Source: Clostridiales bacterium (lineage in GTDB: Bacteria; Bacillota; Clostridia; Caldicoprobacterales; DTU083). Taken from it: a stretch of DNA of 35,314 bases. Made by a program: the position numbers and the translations under genes. This document shows, piece after piece, positions 16,197 through 24,182 of this stretch. The notes under the pieces were generated by a model that was given only the letters and a program-made list of their open reading frames with translations, searched no databases and had not been told where the DNA came from. Each line of letters starts with the position of its first letter. Position 1 is the first letter of the stretch. The DNA lies in the NCBI GenBank assembly GCA_012837325.1, contig DURK01000079.1, positions 1 to 35,314 of the forward strand. The letters run 5' to 3'.

Positions 16197-17939
16197 TTAT
16201 TCCGCTGAATTAAGTGTCCACTTGTGGAGATAACGCTCGTAGTTGGACCATTCATTGGAGAGAACGAGTTCGTCGGGAAGATTGACTCTGGCGGTATTAA
16301 TTACCTGGATATTCCTTAAGGCGAACATGGGAATGTTCCACAGCATCTCTTCCGTTTCAACCTTCTGAATCTCTTTGATTACTTCAATGCGTCTGTCAGG
16401 ATCGGTTGTTACCCAAAGCTCTTCAAGCAGAGCATCCAAACCGGTAAAGTCTGTTGGGTAAACATTTCCGTACATGGAGTTCGAAATCGTAGGATTATAC
16501 CAGATATTATACGCTTCTTCAACTGCCATGGCTGAAAGGCCTGCATAGATAAAGTGGTAGTCTCTGGTTTCCCAAATTTGAGAGGTTAAGTCACCGGTTA
16601 GCAGAACCCATTCTGCCTTCATGCCGATATCAGTCAGATAAGCAACAATTGCATCCATAAAGTCTGCAGAGCCTTGGTCGGCATAGTAGCAGGCAAGCTT
16701 GATTGTTTGATTGTAATCAAATCCTACTTCATCAAGGAGCTGTTTGGCAAGTTCCGGATCATAAGTCAGTTCATAAACATCGTCATTGTAATAAGGTAGA
16801 GCAGCAGGCACCTTACTGTTGGTAAGGGTTGCCTGTCCAGGCATCAGATTATCAATCAGAGCCTGTCTGTCAATCGCATGACCGATTGCACGCCTTGCAC
16901 GGATATCGCTGAAAGGATCGTTACCGTCTCCCTTGGGTCCTTTACTGTTCCATTGCAGATATCTTACAAAATAGATATCTGTATAGAATGCTTCATAATT
17001 GGGGTTCTGCAGGGCAGCCTGTGCTGTTGCAAGGTCATTGATATGGAAGAAGTCGATTTCATCAGCAAGTGCACGGGTTGCATAGTCTGCTTGAGTCATT
17101 TGTGTCAGCTTAACCTTTTTAATTTGGTATTCTTCCTCACCAAAATAGTCTTCAAACACTTCAAGCAATGCATAATCATTGGGAACGAACTCAACGATCT
17201 TGTAAGGTCCGGTACCGATCGGCCAGTCATAGAATTCGGAAGTGTTTAAGGTCAAAGGATCCAATCCTTCAATTTTATGACGGGGGAAAATATTAAATTG
17301 AGCCATTGCCAGAAGGAATGTACCTGTGGGCTTAGCCATGTCAATCGTGAGTACATTGCCATCCACCGAGATCCCTTCCAAGTCATCGGCAGCTGTTTTG
17401 CTATTGTCTGCCATGTATTCGGCAGCACCTTTAATATTACTGAGAGCGCCTTTGATAACACCGTTGACCTGCGCTGCCTTCAAAGCGGTTTTAATAGAAA
17501 ATGCAACATCATCAGCGGAAAAATCTTTGCCGTCATGCCATTTTACACCTTCATGCAGTGTAAAGGTATACTGCATACCATCGTCAGATATTGTCCACTC
17601 TTTTGCCAGGTCGCCATAAACCGGGTTAAGATCGGAGTCCAGTCTCAGCAGCCTGGAGAATATCATCATTCTGCCTATGAGACCATAGTTATCCCAAGAA
17701 CCGGGCCATTTGTCACCCATATTTTCCATGGTGGGCAGAAGGAGCATGTCAGGACCTATTCCTGCGCTTGGCTCAGGTTCAGGCTCCGGATCTGTATCAT
17801 CGGCGGGTTTTGGTGTTGCGGGTTCCTGAATTTCTGGAGCTTTGGTTGGTTCTACATCTGGTGTGCCCCCTTGTCCACAACCGGCCAACAGACCGATAAG
17901 CATGAACATGGAGAGAATCAGTGCCAGAGTGCGTTTCAT
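16197..17939 (-). CDS. Family-5 (peptide/nickel-type) ABC solute-binding lipoprotein, copy 2
   Basis: A 580-residue lipoprotein with lipobox LLAGC (Cys21), an acidic Pro-rich linker and the family-5 binding domain. It is a tandem duplicate of copy 1 spaced 2185 bases away start to start, and the promoter and leader are duplicated too. Differences are spread over the protein but concentrated at residues 478-499 (10 of 22 residues differ, against about 13% overall). In this family that part of the C-terminal lobe can lie near the ligand. AAAGGAGG precedes ATG 17939. No permease gene is adjacent on this strand, so it presumably feeds the transporter at 9997-13922 (inference). Confidence 0.93.
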   Translation of the reverse strand: MKRTLALILSMFMLIGLLAGCGQGGTPDVEPTKAPEIQEPATPKPADDTDPEPEPEPSAGIGPDMLLLPTMENMGDKWPGSWDNYGLIGRMMIFSRLLRLDSDLNPVYGDLAKEWTISDDGMQYTFTLHEGVKWHDGKDFSADDVAFSIKTALKAAQVNGVIKGALSNIKGAAEYMADNSKTAADDLEGISVDGNVLTIDMAKPTGTFLLAMAQFNIFPRHKIEGLDPLTLNTSEFYDWPIGTGPYKIVEFVPNDYALLEVFEDYFGEEEYQIKKVKLTQMTQADYATRALADEIDFFHINDLATAQAALQNPNYEAFYTDIYFVRYLQWNSKGPKGDGNDPFSDIRARRAIGHAIDRQALIDNLMPGQATLTNSKVPAALPYYNDDVYELTYDPELAKQLLDEVGFDYNQTIKLACYYADQGSADFMDAIVAYLTDIGMKAEWVLLTGDLTSQIWETRDYHFIYAGLSAMAVEEAYNIWYNPTISNSMYGNVYPTDFTGLDALLEELWVTTDPDRRIEVIKEIQKVETEEMLWNIPMFALRNIQVINTARVNLPDELVLSNEWSNYERYLHKWTLNSAE

Positions 17940-18135
17940 ATAGTTTTCCTCCTTTAGTGAATATCTTATGTTGGAAGCTTTTCATACTTCCAATATATGT
18001 TCAAAGGCATATGATTTTTATGCCTCTAACACATCACATGGAATATTTATTTGAACTTTTCATATAACCTTATAATTTTCGTCTGTTATTACTAAGTCGT
18101 TCTCATTAAAATTGTATATATTATATGTTTCATTG
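17940..18135 (-). promoter_or_regulatory. Long structured 5' leader of binding-protein gene copy 2
   Basis: Hairpin A is TTGGAAG / CTTCCAA (17971-17993, 7 pairs, 9-base loop). Hairpin B is AGGCATA / TATGCCT (18005-18025, 7 pairs, 7-base loop). Hairpin A begins 32 bases before the ATG (34 in copy 1) and A and B are 11 bases apart (6-8 in copy 1). The stems differ in sequence from copy 1 yet remain paired. Confidence 0.6.
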
Positions 18136-18141
18136 AATACT

Positions 18142-18170
18142 ATATTATTTTATAAATTAAGAAATGTCAA
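18142..18170 (-). promoter_or_regulatory. Promoter of binding-protein gene copy 2
   Basis: On the minus strand TTGACA-N17-TAATAT, identical in both hexamers and spacing to the copy 1 promoter. The predicted start gives a leader of about 195 bases. Confidence 0.75.
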
Positions 18171-18298
18171 TATCTATACTATCGTTTTCGGTTGTTTTTA
18201 AAAAACAGGCATTTTCAAAGCTCGGTTTTGAATTCGATGCTGGATTTATTGCTGCATGGTTTAGCTGTGCAAAATTTCAATGCTGCCTGCTTTTCCTG

Positions 18299-18327
18299 AT
18301 AGCTGTATCATATCGATTTACAGCTAT
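18299..18327. promoter_or_regulatory. Inverted repeat upstream of the Asp-box protein gene
   Basis: ATAGCTGTA and TACAGCTAT form perfect 9-base arms around an 11-base centre, about 60 bases before an extended -10. It could be an operator. The ATAGC half resembles the palindrome at 9836-9850. The rest of the gap 18171-18464 shows nothing gene-like. Confidence 0.4.
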
Positions 18328-18387
18328 ATCATAAACATAGCTTACTTTTATTTACGTTCATTTTAGTAGTCTGCAAGAGACTTTTAA

Positions 18388-18396
18388 TGTTATAAT
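18388..18396 (+). promoter_or_regulatory. Extended -10 promoter of the Asp-box protein gene
   Basis: TGTTATAAT gives a perfect extended -10 about 68 bases before the ATG at 18465. No clear -35 is visible at 16-18 bases. Confidence 0.45.
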
Positions 18397-18464
18397 ATTA
18401 TTGAAAGAAAAGGTAAAACAATGACTTGGAAAACAATACGAAAAACTGATTGCGAGGTGTTCCA

Positions 18465-19568
18465 ATGAAAGTAATTCATCATTCCATCATTTATGAGAAT
18501 CCTTTACCCCAGCTGCGAAGCCGGCAGAGCCTGTTTCCCTGGCTGTGCGAAATGCCCGATGGCTCTCTACTGGCCAGTCACTGCATAGGTGAAGCTTTTG
18601 AAAGTATTGATGGTACAAGCTATCTTTCTAAAAGTTTTGATGGAGGAAAGACGTTTTCCAAACCCAAACCAATGTTTGAACGAGATGAACGTCTTCCTAA
18701 CAGCAATGATACCTGCAAAGTAACTTATCTCCATGATGGGAGACTGGTTGCTCTTGGCTATGCCTACGAACGTTCTGATCCGGATCTGCCCATAGGAAAC
18801 CCTGAAACAGGGGGCCTGCTGGATGACTTTCTTTTCGTATCTTACTCCTCTGATCAAGGTGATACCTGGTCACCATGGCAGCTGATAGAATGCAGTTGGG
18901 GCCCTCATGTAGAAGCATCCGCACCACTGACTGTATTACAGAGTGGATCTTGGGTCACACCTATTACAGGTTTTCCTAAATGGGATGGAACCAGGACTGG
19001 TAAGAACTGTGGAAGACTTCTCCGTTCAGACGATAACGGAGAAACCTGGTCGGATGATACCATTTGCATGGAATTTGAAGGCGACGAAGTCACCTGCTAC
19101 GAACAACGGCTTTGCCAATTGGAATCCGGTACAGTAGTCTGCATTGGATGGAATGAAGACCTTCGCACTGGCAAGCTGTTGAATAACCATTATACCCTTT
19201 CCCATGACGATGGTAGAACCTTTTCTTCACCCAAAGATACGGGAATAGGAGGTCAAGCCTCCAGTGTATGTGCCATTGGTGGTGAAAAGCTTCTGGCATT
19301 GCATGCGTTAAGAAAGGATACAGATCGCCCGGGCATATATGGCTACATCGTAGATCTATCTTCCGGAAGCTGGGATATAGAAGAGGAACTTCTTATATGG
19401 AAACCTCAGATTCCCATCATTAAGAATGAAAAAATGGCCGAGGTCTTCTCTTTTCTCAAGTTCGGGCAGCCTGGGGCTATTTTGCTTGCTGATAAAGATA
19501 TTTTAGTCAGCTATTGGCGTGAAGAACAAGGAGTATATAAAACCTGTGCCGCTAGAATCCAATTATAG
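18465..19568 (+). CDS. Asp-box (BNR) sialidase-like protein, predicted cytoplasmic
   Basis: A 367-residue beta-propeller protein related to sialidase/neuraminidase-fold proteins. Four Asp boxes (S-x-D-x-G-x-T-W/F) are visible at residues 57-64, 128-135, 188-195 and 246-253. There is no signal peptide or membrane segment, so unlike secreted sialidases it should act inside the cell, possibly on an imported oligosaccharide or sugar-acid conjugate. I cannot confirm the sialidase catalytic arginine triad or Tyr/Glu pair by eye, so a hydrolase role is not certain. ATG 18465 with GAGGTG 5 bases upstream is chosen over an in-frame TTG at 18450. It diverges from the copy 2 binding protein and is probably monocistronic. 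Confidence 0.8.
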   Translation: MKVIHHSIIYENPLPQLRSRQSLFPWLCEMPDGSLLASHCIGEAFESIDGTSYLSKSFDGGKTFSKPKPMFERDERLPNSNDTCKVTYLHDGRLVALGYAYERSDPDLPIGNPETGGLLDDFLFVSYSSDQGDTWSPWQLIECSWGPHVEASAPLTVLQSGSWVTPITGFPKWDGTRTGKNCGRLLRSDDNGETWSDDTICMEFEGDEVTCYEQRLCQLESGTVVCIGWNEDLRTGKLLNNHYTLSHDDGRTFSSPKDTGIGGQASSVCAIGGEKLLALHALRKDTDRPGIYGYIVDLSSGSWDIEEELLIWKPQIPIIKNEKMAEVFSFLKFGQPGAILLADKDILVSYWREEQGVYKTCAARIQL

Positions 19569-19707
19569 ATTTGCTTCGAGCTTGGTCTGTTTTTCGATCA
19601 AATAGCTGCTTCTGCTTGTCCTTGCATGGGCTTTGGAAATTTCTTTGTTTACCTTATGGGAAGTATGCTTGAAAAAACAATAATCTCAAAGAACAGACCA
19701 GGCGGTT

Positions 19708-21387
19708 TTATTTCATCAAACGGTACACTGGACAATCACTTCCTTTTTGTACAGATACTCTGCCATTGAATTTTGAAACCTGATCAGGGAAGTCGCTGCG
19801 GTAATGAGGACCGCGTGATTCTCTTCTCTCATTCATAACACCTAAAAGAATCTTTGCAAGCTGAATGGAACTGACCAGCTCACTAATTTTTCGAATGTCA
19901 ATGCGCTGCTCAAAATGGTGAATCGGGTTAAAGGTGGATTCAATTTGAGTAATACGAGCAAATCCGTCAGCACAACGCTTTTCTGAACGAACGATTGCCC
20001 CGCATTCCCACATTATTTTACGAATCTCTTTTAATGCATTCGGGATATCTGTTATACCGCCTTCATCGCACGAAAAACGCTCTGCAAAGCATTGTATGAG
20101 CTCATTGTCTGTAACTTCAGTAAAATTGCTTTTCCTTGCATAAGTCGCACTCTGTTCTCCTGCAATTGCGCCAAATACCTGTGTAGCAGCAATAGCGGCA
20201 CCGCCCAACCTATCAGCACCATGCACCCCTCCTGCTGCTTCACCTGCCGCATACAGTCCCGGGACACCTGTTGATGTATTTTCATCAATGGCTATTCCAC
20301 CATTAAAGCACTGAGCATGAGGAATGATATCGAAACCTTCCTCTACAGGCTTGACCCCCATTGTCTCCATCCATTCCACCCAGCTTTTAATAAACCAACG
20401 GTCATCTTCAAGAACCTTTCCATCATACTGCATATGAATCCCGCCACTCTGCATGGCATTGCCTTTGATAGCTTCCTCATACATCCCTACATCCAAATAA
20501 AAGCTGATATCAGCAGTTGTAAACGGTCCATGCTTTGCCCGCTCTGTCAGACATTCCTCAACTGTATATTTCTGTGGAAGATATTTACGAACGATATCCT
20601 CCCCATGAATATTTGTTATTTTCGGGAATGTATCCAGGTTTTTTTCCTGAAAAAGCTTTTTCTTTACAGGCCATACCAGGCCGGGTATAAATTGGATGAA
20701 TTCCATATTGATTAAGGAAGCGCCAGCATTAAAGGCAAGCATGTAACCATCGCCTGTTTGATCCGGTGTAGACAAAGAATACTTGTATAAGCCGCAAGCA
20801 CCTCCCGTAGCGAGGACTACAGCTCTTGATGCAATGTAAAAGAGCTCGTTTTGCTCATCCAAAGCCAAAGCGCCGCAAACAGCATCATTCTTCTTAACAA
20901 GCGAGATTACTGATATGCCGTGCCGTATGTTGACTCTACGTTTATTAAGCTGCAACCAAAGAGCACGGCGAATTCTATTCAGTCCCAGCGTAGTGCTGCC
21001 ACGCAGACGTTTTCCGAAGCAGGGAATGACCCCCTTATAACTCCCATCCTCATACTTCTCAAAGTGAATTCCGTATGATTCCAACTCATGAAAAGCGTGT
21101 GTACTTTTCTCAGCAAGAATCCGAGCCAGCTTTGGATCAGCCGCACCTGCTCCTGCCTCAATAATTTCCTCAAAGAATTGTTGTTCTGAATCACCTCTGT
21201 GAAGGATTGCCTGCATTCCCCAACCAGGCGTACCCGGGTAGAATGTTGCACCAGTACGTCCAAAAGCATACTTCCCTACAAGCAGCACTTTCGCACCTAT
21301 TTCTGCTGCCTTTATCGAAGCCTTTATACCTGCTCCTCCCATACCGATTACCAACACATCTGTATCCGTTCGATATTGTATTTTCAT
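19708..21387 (-). CDS. FAD-dependent fumarate reductase/succinate dehydrogenase-type flavoprotein
   Basis: A 559-residue soluble flavoprotein of the FrdA/SdhA/L-aspartate oxidase/AprA superfamily. It has the N-terminal FAD motif GMGGAG (15-20), RTGAT after the first strand, VVLATGGACGLY, the FAD-binding GLYAAGEAAGGVHGADRLGG, and the C-terminal helical-domain signature ESRGPHYRSDFP. No iron-sulfur or membrane-anchor subunit is adjacent, so it is not a standard respiratory complex. It may oxidise or reduce a small carboxylic or sulfonic acid. AAGGGG lies before the ATG. It follows the split TauE/SafE genes by 44 bases and is likely co-transcribed with them; an exported or imported acid shared by both is possible (inference). 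No clear terminator is visible after it. Confidence 0.85.
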   Translation of the reverse strand: MKIQYRTDTDVLVIGMGGAGIKASIKAAEIGAKVLLVGKYAFGRTGATFYPGTPGWGMQAILHRGDSEQQFFEEIIEAGAGAADPKLARILAEKSTHAFHELESYGIHFEKYEDGSYKGVIPCFGKRLRGSTTLGLNRIRRALWLQLNKRRVNIRHGISVISLVKKNDAVCGALALDEQNELFYIASRAVVLATGGACGLYKYSLSTPDQTGDGYMLAFNAGASLINMEFIQFIPGLVWPVKKKLFQEKNLDTFPKITNIHGEDIVRKYLPQKYTVEECLTERAKHGPFTTADISFYLDVGMYEEAIKGNAMQSGGIHMQYDGKVLEDDRWFIKSWVEWMETMGVKPVEEGFDIIPHAQCFNGGIAIDENTSTGVPGLYAAGEAAGGVHGADRLGGAAIAATQVFGAIAGEQSATYARKSNFTEVTDNELIQCFAERFSCDEGGITDIPNALKEIRKIMWECGAIVRSEKRCADGFARITQIESTFNPIHHFEQRIDIRKISELVSSIQLAKILLGVMNERRESRGPHYRSDFPDQVSKFNGRVSVQKGSDCPVYRLMK

Positions 21388-21431
21388 ATTTAACCCCTTT
21401 TATATTGAGTTTTAAACATTAATATGAGATG

Positions 21432-21788
21432 TTACTTGATTTTTTCCTTGCGGAGCATTTCATAAATGCCCATGATCAATAGAAACCAACCGAATAGTTT
21501 TCTGAGTAGTTGTGCTGAAACATGGGAGGCAAGGATTGAACCCAAAATGGCACCAGGAATACCTGACAAAATCAAAAGGAAGGCAATTTTGAACCGTACA
21601 TGCCTTCTTTTGGAATGCACAAAAACAGCTGCCAGGGACGTTGGTATAAAGGAAGCGAGATTGATACCCTGGGCAATCTGCTGTGGTGTCCGTACCAAAA
21701 AGATCATAGAAGGAATCAAGATCGTGCCGCCTCCGATGCCCATACCTCCAATAAAGCCGGATACAACCCCAATAATAAAAAGCAACAT
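21432..21788 (-). CDS. TauE/SafE-type permease, second half-gene
   Basis: A 118-residue hydrophobic protein with about four membrane segments. The repeat signature of the sulfite/organosulfonate exporter family is visible: GVVSGFIGGMGIGGGTILIPSMIFL, then a TSLAA segment and GIPGAILGSILASH. Full-length TauE/SafE proteins are about 250 residues and contain this motif twice; here each motif is on a separate gene. ATG 21788 shares one base with the TAA of the upstream half-gene, so the pair is translationally coupled and likely forms a heterodimer. An in-frame ATG at 21848 lies inside the upstream half-gene and is less likely. Confidence 0.8.
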   Translation of the reverse strand: MLLFIIGVVSGFIGGMGIGGGTILIPSMIFLVRTPQQIAQGINLASFIPTSLAAVFVHSKRRHVRFKIAFLLILSGIPGAILGSILASHVSAQLLRKLFGWFLLIMGIYEMLRKEKIK

Positions 21789-22159
21789 TATACAATCAAC
21801 CTTATCGCTGCTGCAATCATAAACAAAGCAAATATCCTGTGCAGCCATTTAGATGGAATTCGATGAAGGAAAAAGGCTCCAATGATTCCCCCCATTACAC
21901 CACCCGCTGCGACAGGGATTGCCTTACCAAGATCCAAAAATCCATTTCTAAAGTAAATAAAGCTGCTTATTATCACCAGAGGGAGAATCACTGCTATCGC
22001 GGTAGCATGCGCCTCATGTTCATCGAATCTCAAGAGATGAACCATGGATGGAACCGCTATCATCCCTCCGCCTGCCCCGAATACACCATTGCAAAATCCA
22101 GTAATTAGACCAATCACCATGATTTTTATGAACCAACCCCGTCTATTCAAGTCATTCAC
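21788..22159 (-). CDS. TauE/SafE-type permease, first half-gene
   Basis: A 123-residue membrane protein with about four segments and the family motif GLITGFCNGVFGAGGGMIAVPSMVHLL at its start, followed by ATAIAVILPLVI and GGVMGGIIGAFFLHRIP. It corresponds to the N-terminal half of a TauE/SafE exporter. The start at 22159 has only a weak ribosome site (AGGTG next to the ATG), so an internal ATG near residue 14 is possible. Substrates in the family include sulfite and small sulfonates; none can be assigned here. Confidence 0.78.
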   Translation of the reverse strand: MNDLNRRGWFIKIMVIGLITGFCNGVFGAGGGMIAVPSMVHLLRFDEHEAHATAIAVILPLVIISSFIYFRNGFLDLGKAIPVAAGGVMGGIIGAFFLHRIPSKWLHRIFALFMIAAAIRLIV

Positions 22160-22277
22160 CTATTCAGTTTCCATATTTATACAGGTTAGGTTGCCCTCCT
22201 CTGCTGTTTTTATGCATTGATTAAAAGGAGTCTGGGTATATGGACTGCTTCTGAGTCAAATTTACTTCCATTGAATT

Positions 22278-22318
22278 GAAAAAAAATAACCATAAGAAAC
22301 AAAGCCCTTACGGTTATT
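22278..22318 (-). terminator. Rho-independent terminator after tRNA-Leu(GAG)
   Basis: On the minus strand AATAACCGTAAG pairs with CTTATGGTTATT (one G-U pair) around a 10-base loop and is followed by a T-run. Confidence 0.88.
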
Positions 22319-22323
22319 CGTCA

Positions 22324-22408
22324 TGGTGCGAGAGACGGGACTTGAACCCGTACGCCATAAGACACACGCCCCTCAAACGTGCCTGTCTGCCAATTCCAGC
22401 ACTCTCGC
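22324..22408 (-). tRNA. tRNA-Leu (anticodon GAG)
   Basis: An 85-base tRNA with acceptor GCGAGAG/CTCTCGC, anticodon loop TTGAGGG (anticodon GAG), a long class II variable arm and T-arm GGGTTCAAGTCCC. The 3' CCA is encoded. It lies about 80 bases downstream of the third binding-protein gene and may be read from the same transcript. Confidence 0.95.
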
Positions 22409-22487
22409 AAAGAGCAGCTGATCCAAACCGGAAAAGCCACAATCATTATTATAAGCCTGGTATATGCAATTGTCAACAGAAAATCGT

Positions 22488-24161
22488 TTATCGTACCAGA
22501 AACCAATCCTTGATGTTCCTGAATATGTCCAATTCTCCTACAGAGCGAATTCCCCTGACTCGATTGTCTACAAGCAAAGAAGCGGTTCGAAAGTACAAGC
22601 TGATAACCGGCAGCTCATCGGTAAAATGCTTTTGTATTCCCTGATATGCCTCCCGTCTTTCTTCTTCCGTATAAGCTCCTGCAGCTTTGAACAGCAGACC
22701 ATCCAACTCCGGATGGCTGTACCCGAAAAAGTTGTTTCCCTGCTCAACTGCCCAGTCAGAATGAAACACTGGCCGCAGGTCATTCATCGGATCCAGGGTG
22801 TAACCGGTTAAGACCGCATCAAACTCACCGGTTTTAATTTTTTGCTCCTGTAATACATCCCAGGGAAGATCTTCGATTGTTATACGAAAACCGATCTGAT
22901 CCAGCTGTTTTTTAATCAAGTCTGCTGCATCTTTTCGTAAATCATTTTCACTGTTAACCAATATGGTAAAGGCCAGATCGACTGTTGTTTCATCAATTTC
23001 TCTTTCCAGTATGCCATCTCCATCATGATCTTTCCAGCCCGCTTCCTCCAGTATCCTGCCTGCGCGCTTGGGGTCATAATCATAGATGCGATAGCTGCTG
23101 TCATACAGCCAGGAATTGGAAGGAATGGGAGCATCCACGGTCTCCGCATTGTTTAGATAAATCTTGGAAATGATATCTTTTCGATCTATGCCAAAGGCCA
23201 TCGCTTTCCTGATGCTATGATCCTGAAGCAGGGGATTGTTACTGTTCAAAGCCAAAAACTCAAAACTCGAAGTCAGATATTTGTAATGGCCGGCATCGTT
23301 CCGATTCAAACGGGTATTGGCGTAAACCACTGTTGTATCAACCAAATCAATATCACCATTGAGAAAGGCATTTCTTGATTCGTCATTGCTGGCATACACC
23401 TTCCCTTCAATGAAATGAATATATGGTGTTCCGTCCCACCAACTGTCATTTTGCACCAGTCTAATCATATCCCCTTCATATGGATAACCGGGATCAACTC
23501 GATAAGGGCCGGTTCCTACAGGCAGAAAAGAAAGATCTTCTTTGTTCTCAAGTATAAAATCAATGGATTGATAGACGCTCATAGGCAACACCGGAAAGGT
23601 CATAAGATTCAGAATACAATAGGTTGGCTCTCCCAAACGAATGAAAATTGTATAGGGATCACCACCTCGAAGACCATATTCCACTATATTTGTGTTATCG
23701 TATAAATTTTGCTGATAAAAGGAATCCAATGCACCGGTGTGAAGCACTTGTAAGGTAAACAAGATATCTTCACCTGTAAATTGCTGGCCATTATGCCATT
23801 TAACCCCTTTCCGCACATCGAATATCCACAGCCTCCCATCGGGCGAAACCTCCCAATCGGTTACCAGAGAAGGGGCAGGTTTGGACTGTTCATCATAGGT
23901 GATCGGGCTTTCAAAAATCAAGCCCAGAAAGTTTATCAGGTCTCTAGATTGCGTCAATAGAGGATTAAACGTATCAACATCTGTAAGGGGTACTCTAAGC
24001 TCTCCCCCCCTTGTGGGAGCAGACTCAGTCGGTTTTGGCGTGCTTTCCATGGAAGGTTTCTCTTCTTCCGTTAAATGGGCCTCAGGAATCCTTGCCAGCC
24101 CACATGCTGATAACAATGTAATCAACGACATGGAAAGTAGCAGGCAAATGATTTTCTTCAC
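22488..24161 (-). CDS. Family-5 ABC solute-binding lipoprotein, third copy
   Basis: A 557-residue lipoprotein (signal peptide; lipobox LLSAC with Cys20) with the family-5 binding domain: WIFDVRKGVKWHNGQQFTGEDI, LPVGTGPYRV and AGWKDHDGDGIL. It is clearly diverged from the two tandem copies at 14012-17939 and has no permease nearby. The start is GTG 24161 with AAAGGA about 9 bases upstream. It lies 21 bases after the lytic transglycosylase gene in the polA-coaE operon, so it may have been recruited to cell-wall peptide uptake, but that is inference from position. Confidence 0.9.
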   Translation of the reverse strand: MKKIICLLLSMSLITLLSACGLARIPEAHLTEEEKPSMESTPKPTESAPTRGGELRVPLTDVDTFNPLLTQSRDLINFLGLIFESPITYDEQSKPAPSLVTDWEVSPDGRLWIFDVRKGVKWHNGQQFTGEDILFTLQVLHTGALDSFYQQNLYDNTNIVEYGLRGGDPYTIFIRLGEPTYCILNLMTFPVLPMSVYQSIDFILENKEDLSFLPVGTGPYRVDPGYPYEGDMIRLVQNDSWWDGTPYIHFIEGKVYASNDESRNAFLNGDIDLVDTTVVYANTRLNRNDAGHYKYLTSSFEFLALNSNNPLLQDHSIRKAMAFGIDRKDIISKIYLNNAETVDAPIPSNSWLYDSSYRIYDYDPKRAGRILEEAGWKDHDGDGILEREIDETTVDLAFTILVNSENDLRKDAADLIKKQLDQIGFRITIEDLPWDVLQEQKIKTGEFDAVLTGYTLDPMNDLRPVFHSDWAVEQGNNFFGYSHPELDGLLFKAAGAYTEEERREAYQGIQKHFTDELPVISLYFRTASLLVDNRVRGIRSVGELDIFRNIKDWFLVR

Positions 24162-24182
24162 GTATATTAGTCCTTTCCGGTT

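Noticed and set aside
17277-17957. A 226-codon open frame on the plus strand opposite binding-protein copy 2
   Set aside because: It is the antisense shadow of a conserved lipoprotein gene, has a Cys/His-rich composition with no recognisable domain, and no convincing ribosome site.
60-22159. Assignment of the locus to sulfoquinovose (sulfo-Entner-Doudoroff) or classical sialic acid catabolism
   Set aside because: An HpcH-type aldolase, SDRs and a TauE-like exporter recall the former, and NAL, YhcH and an Asp-box protein recall the latter. But no sulfoquinovosidase or sulfogluconate dehydratase, and no NanE, NanK or NagA/B, is present, so neither can be claimed.
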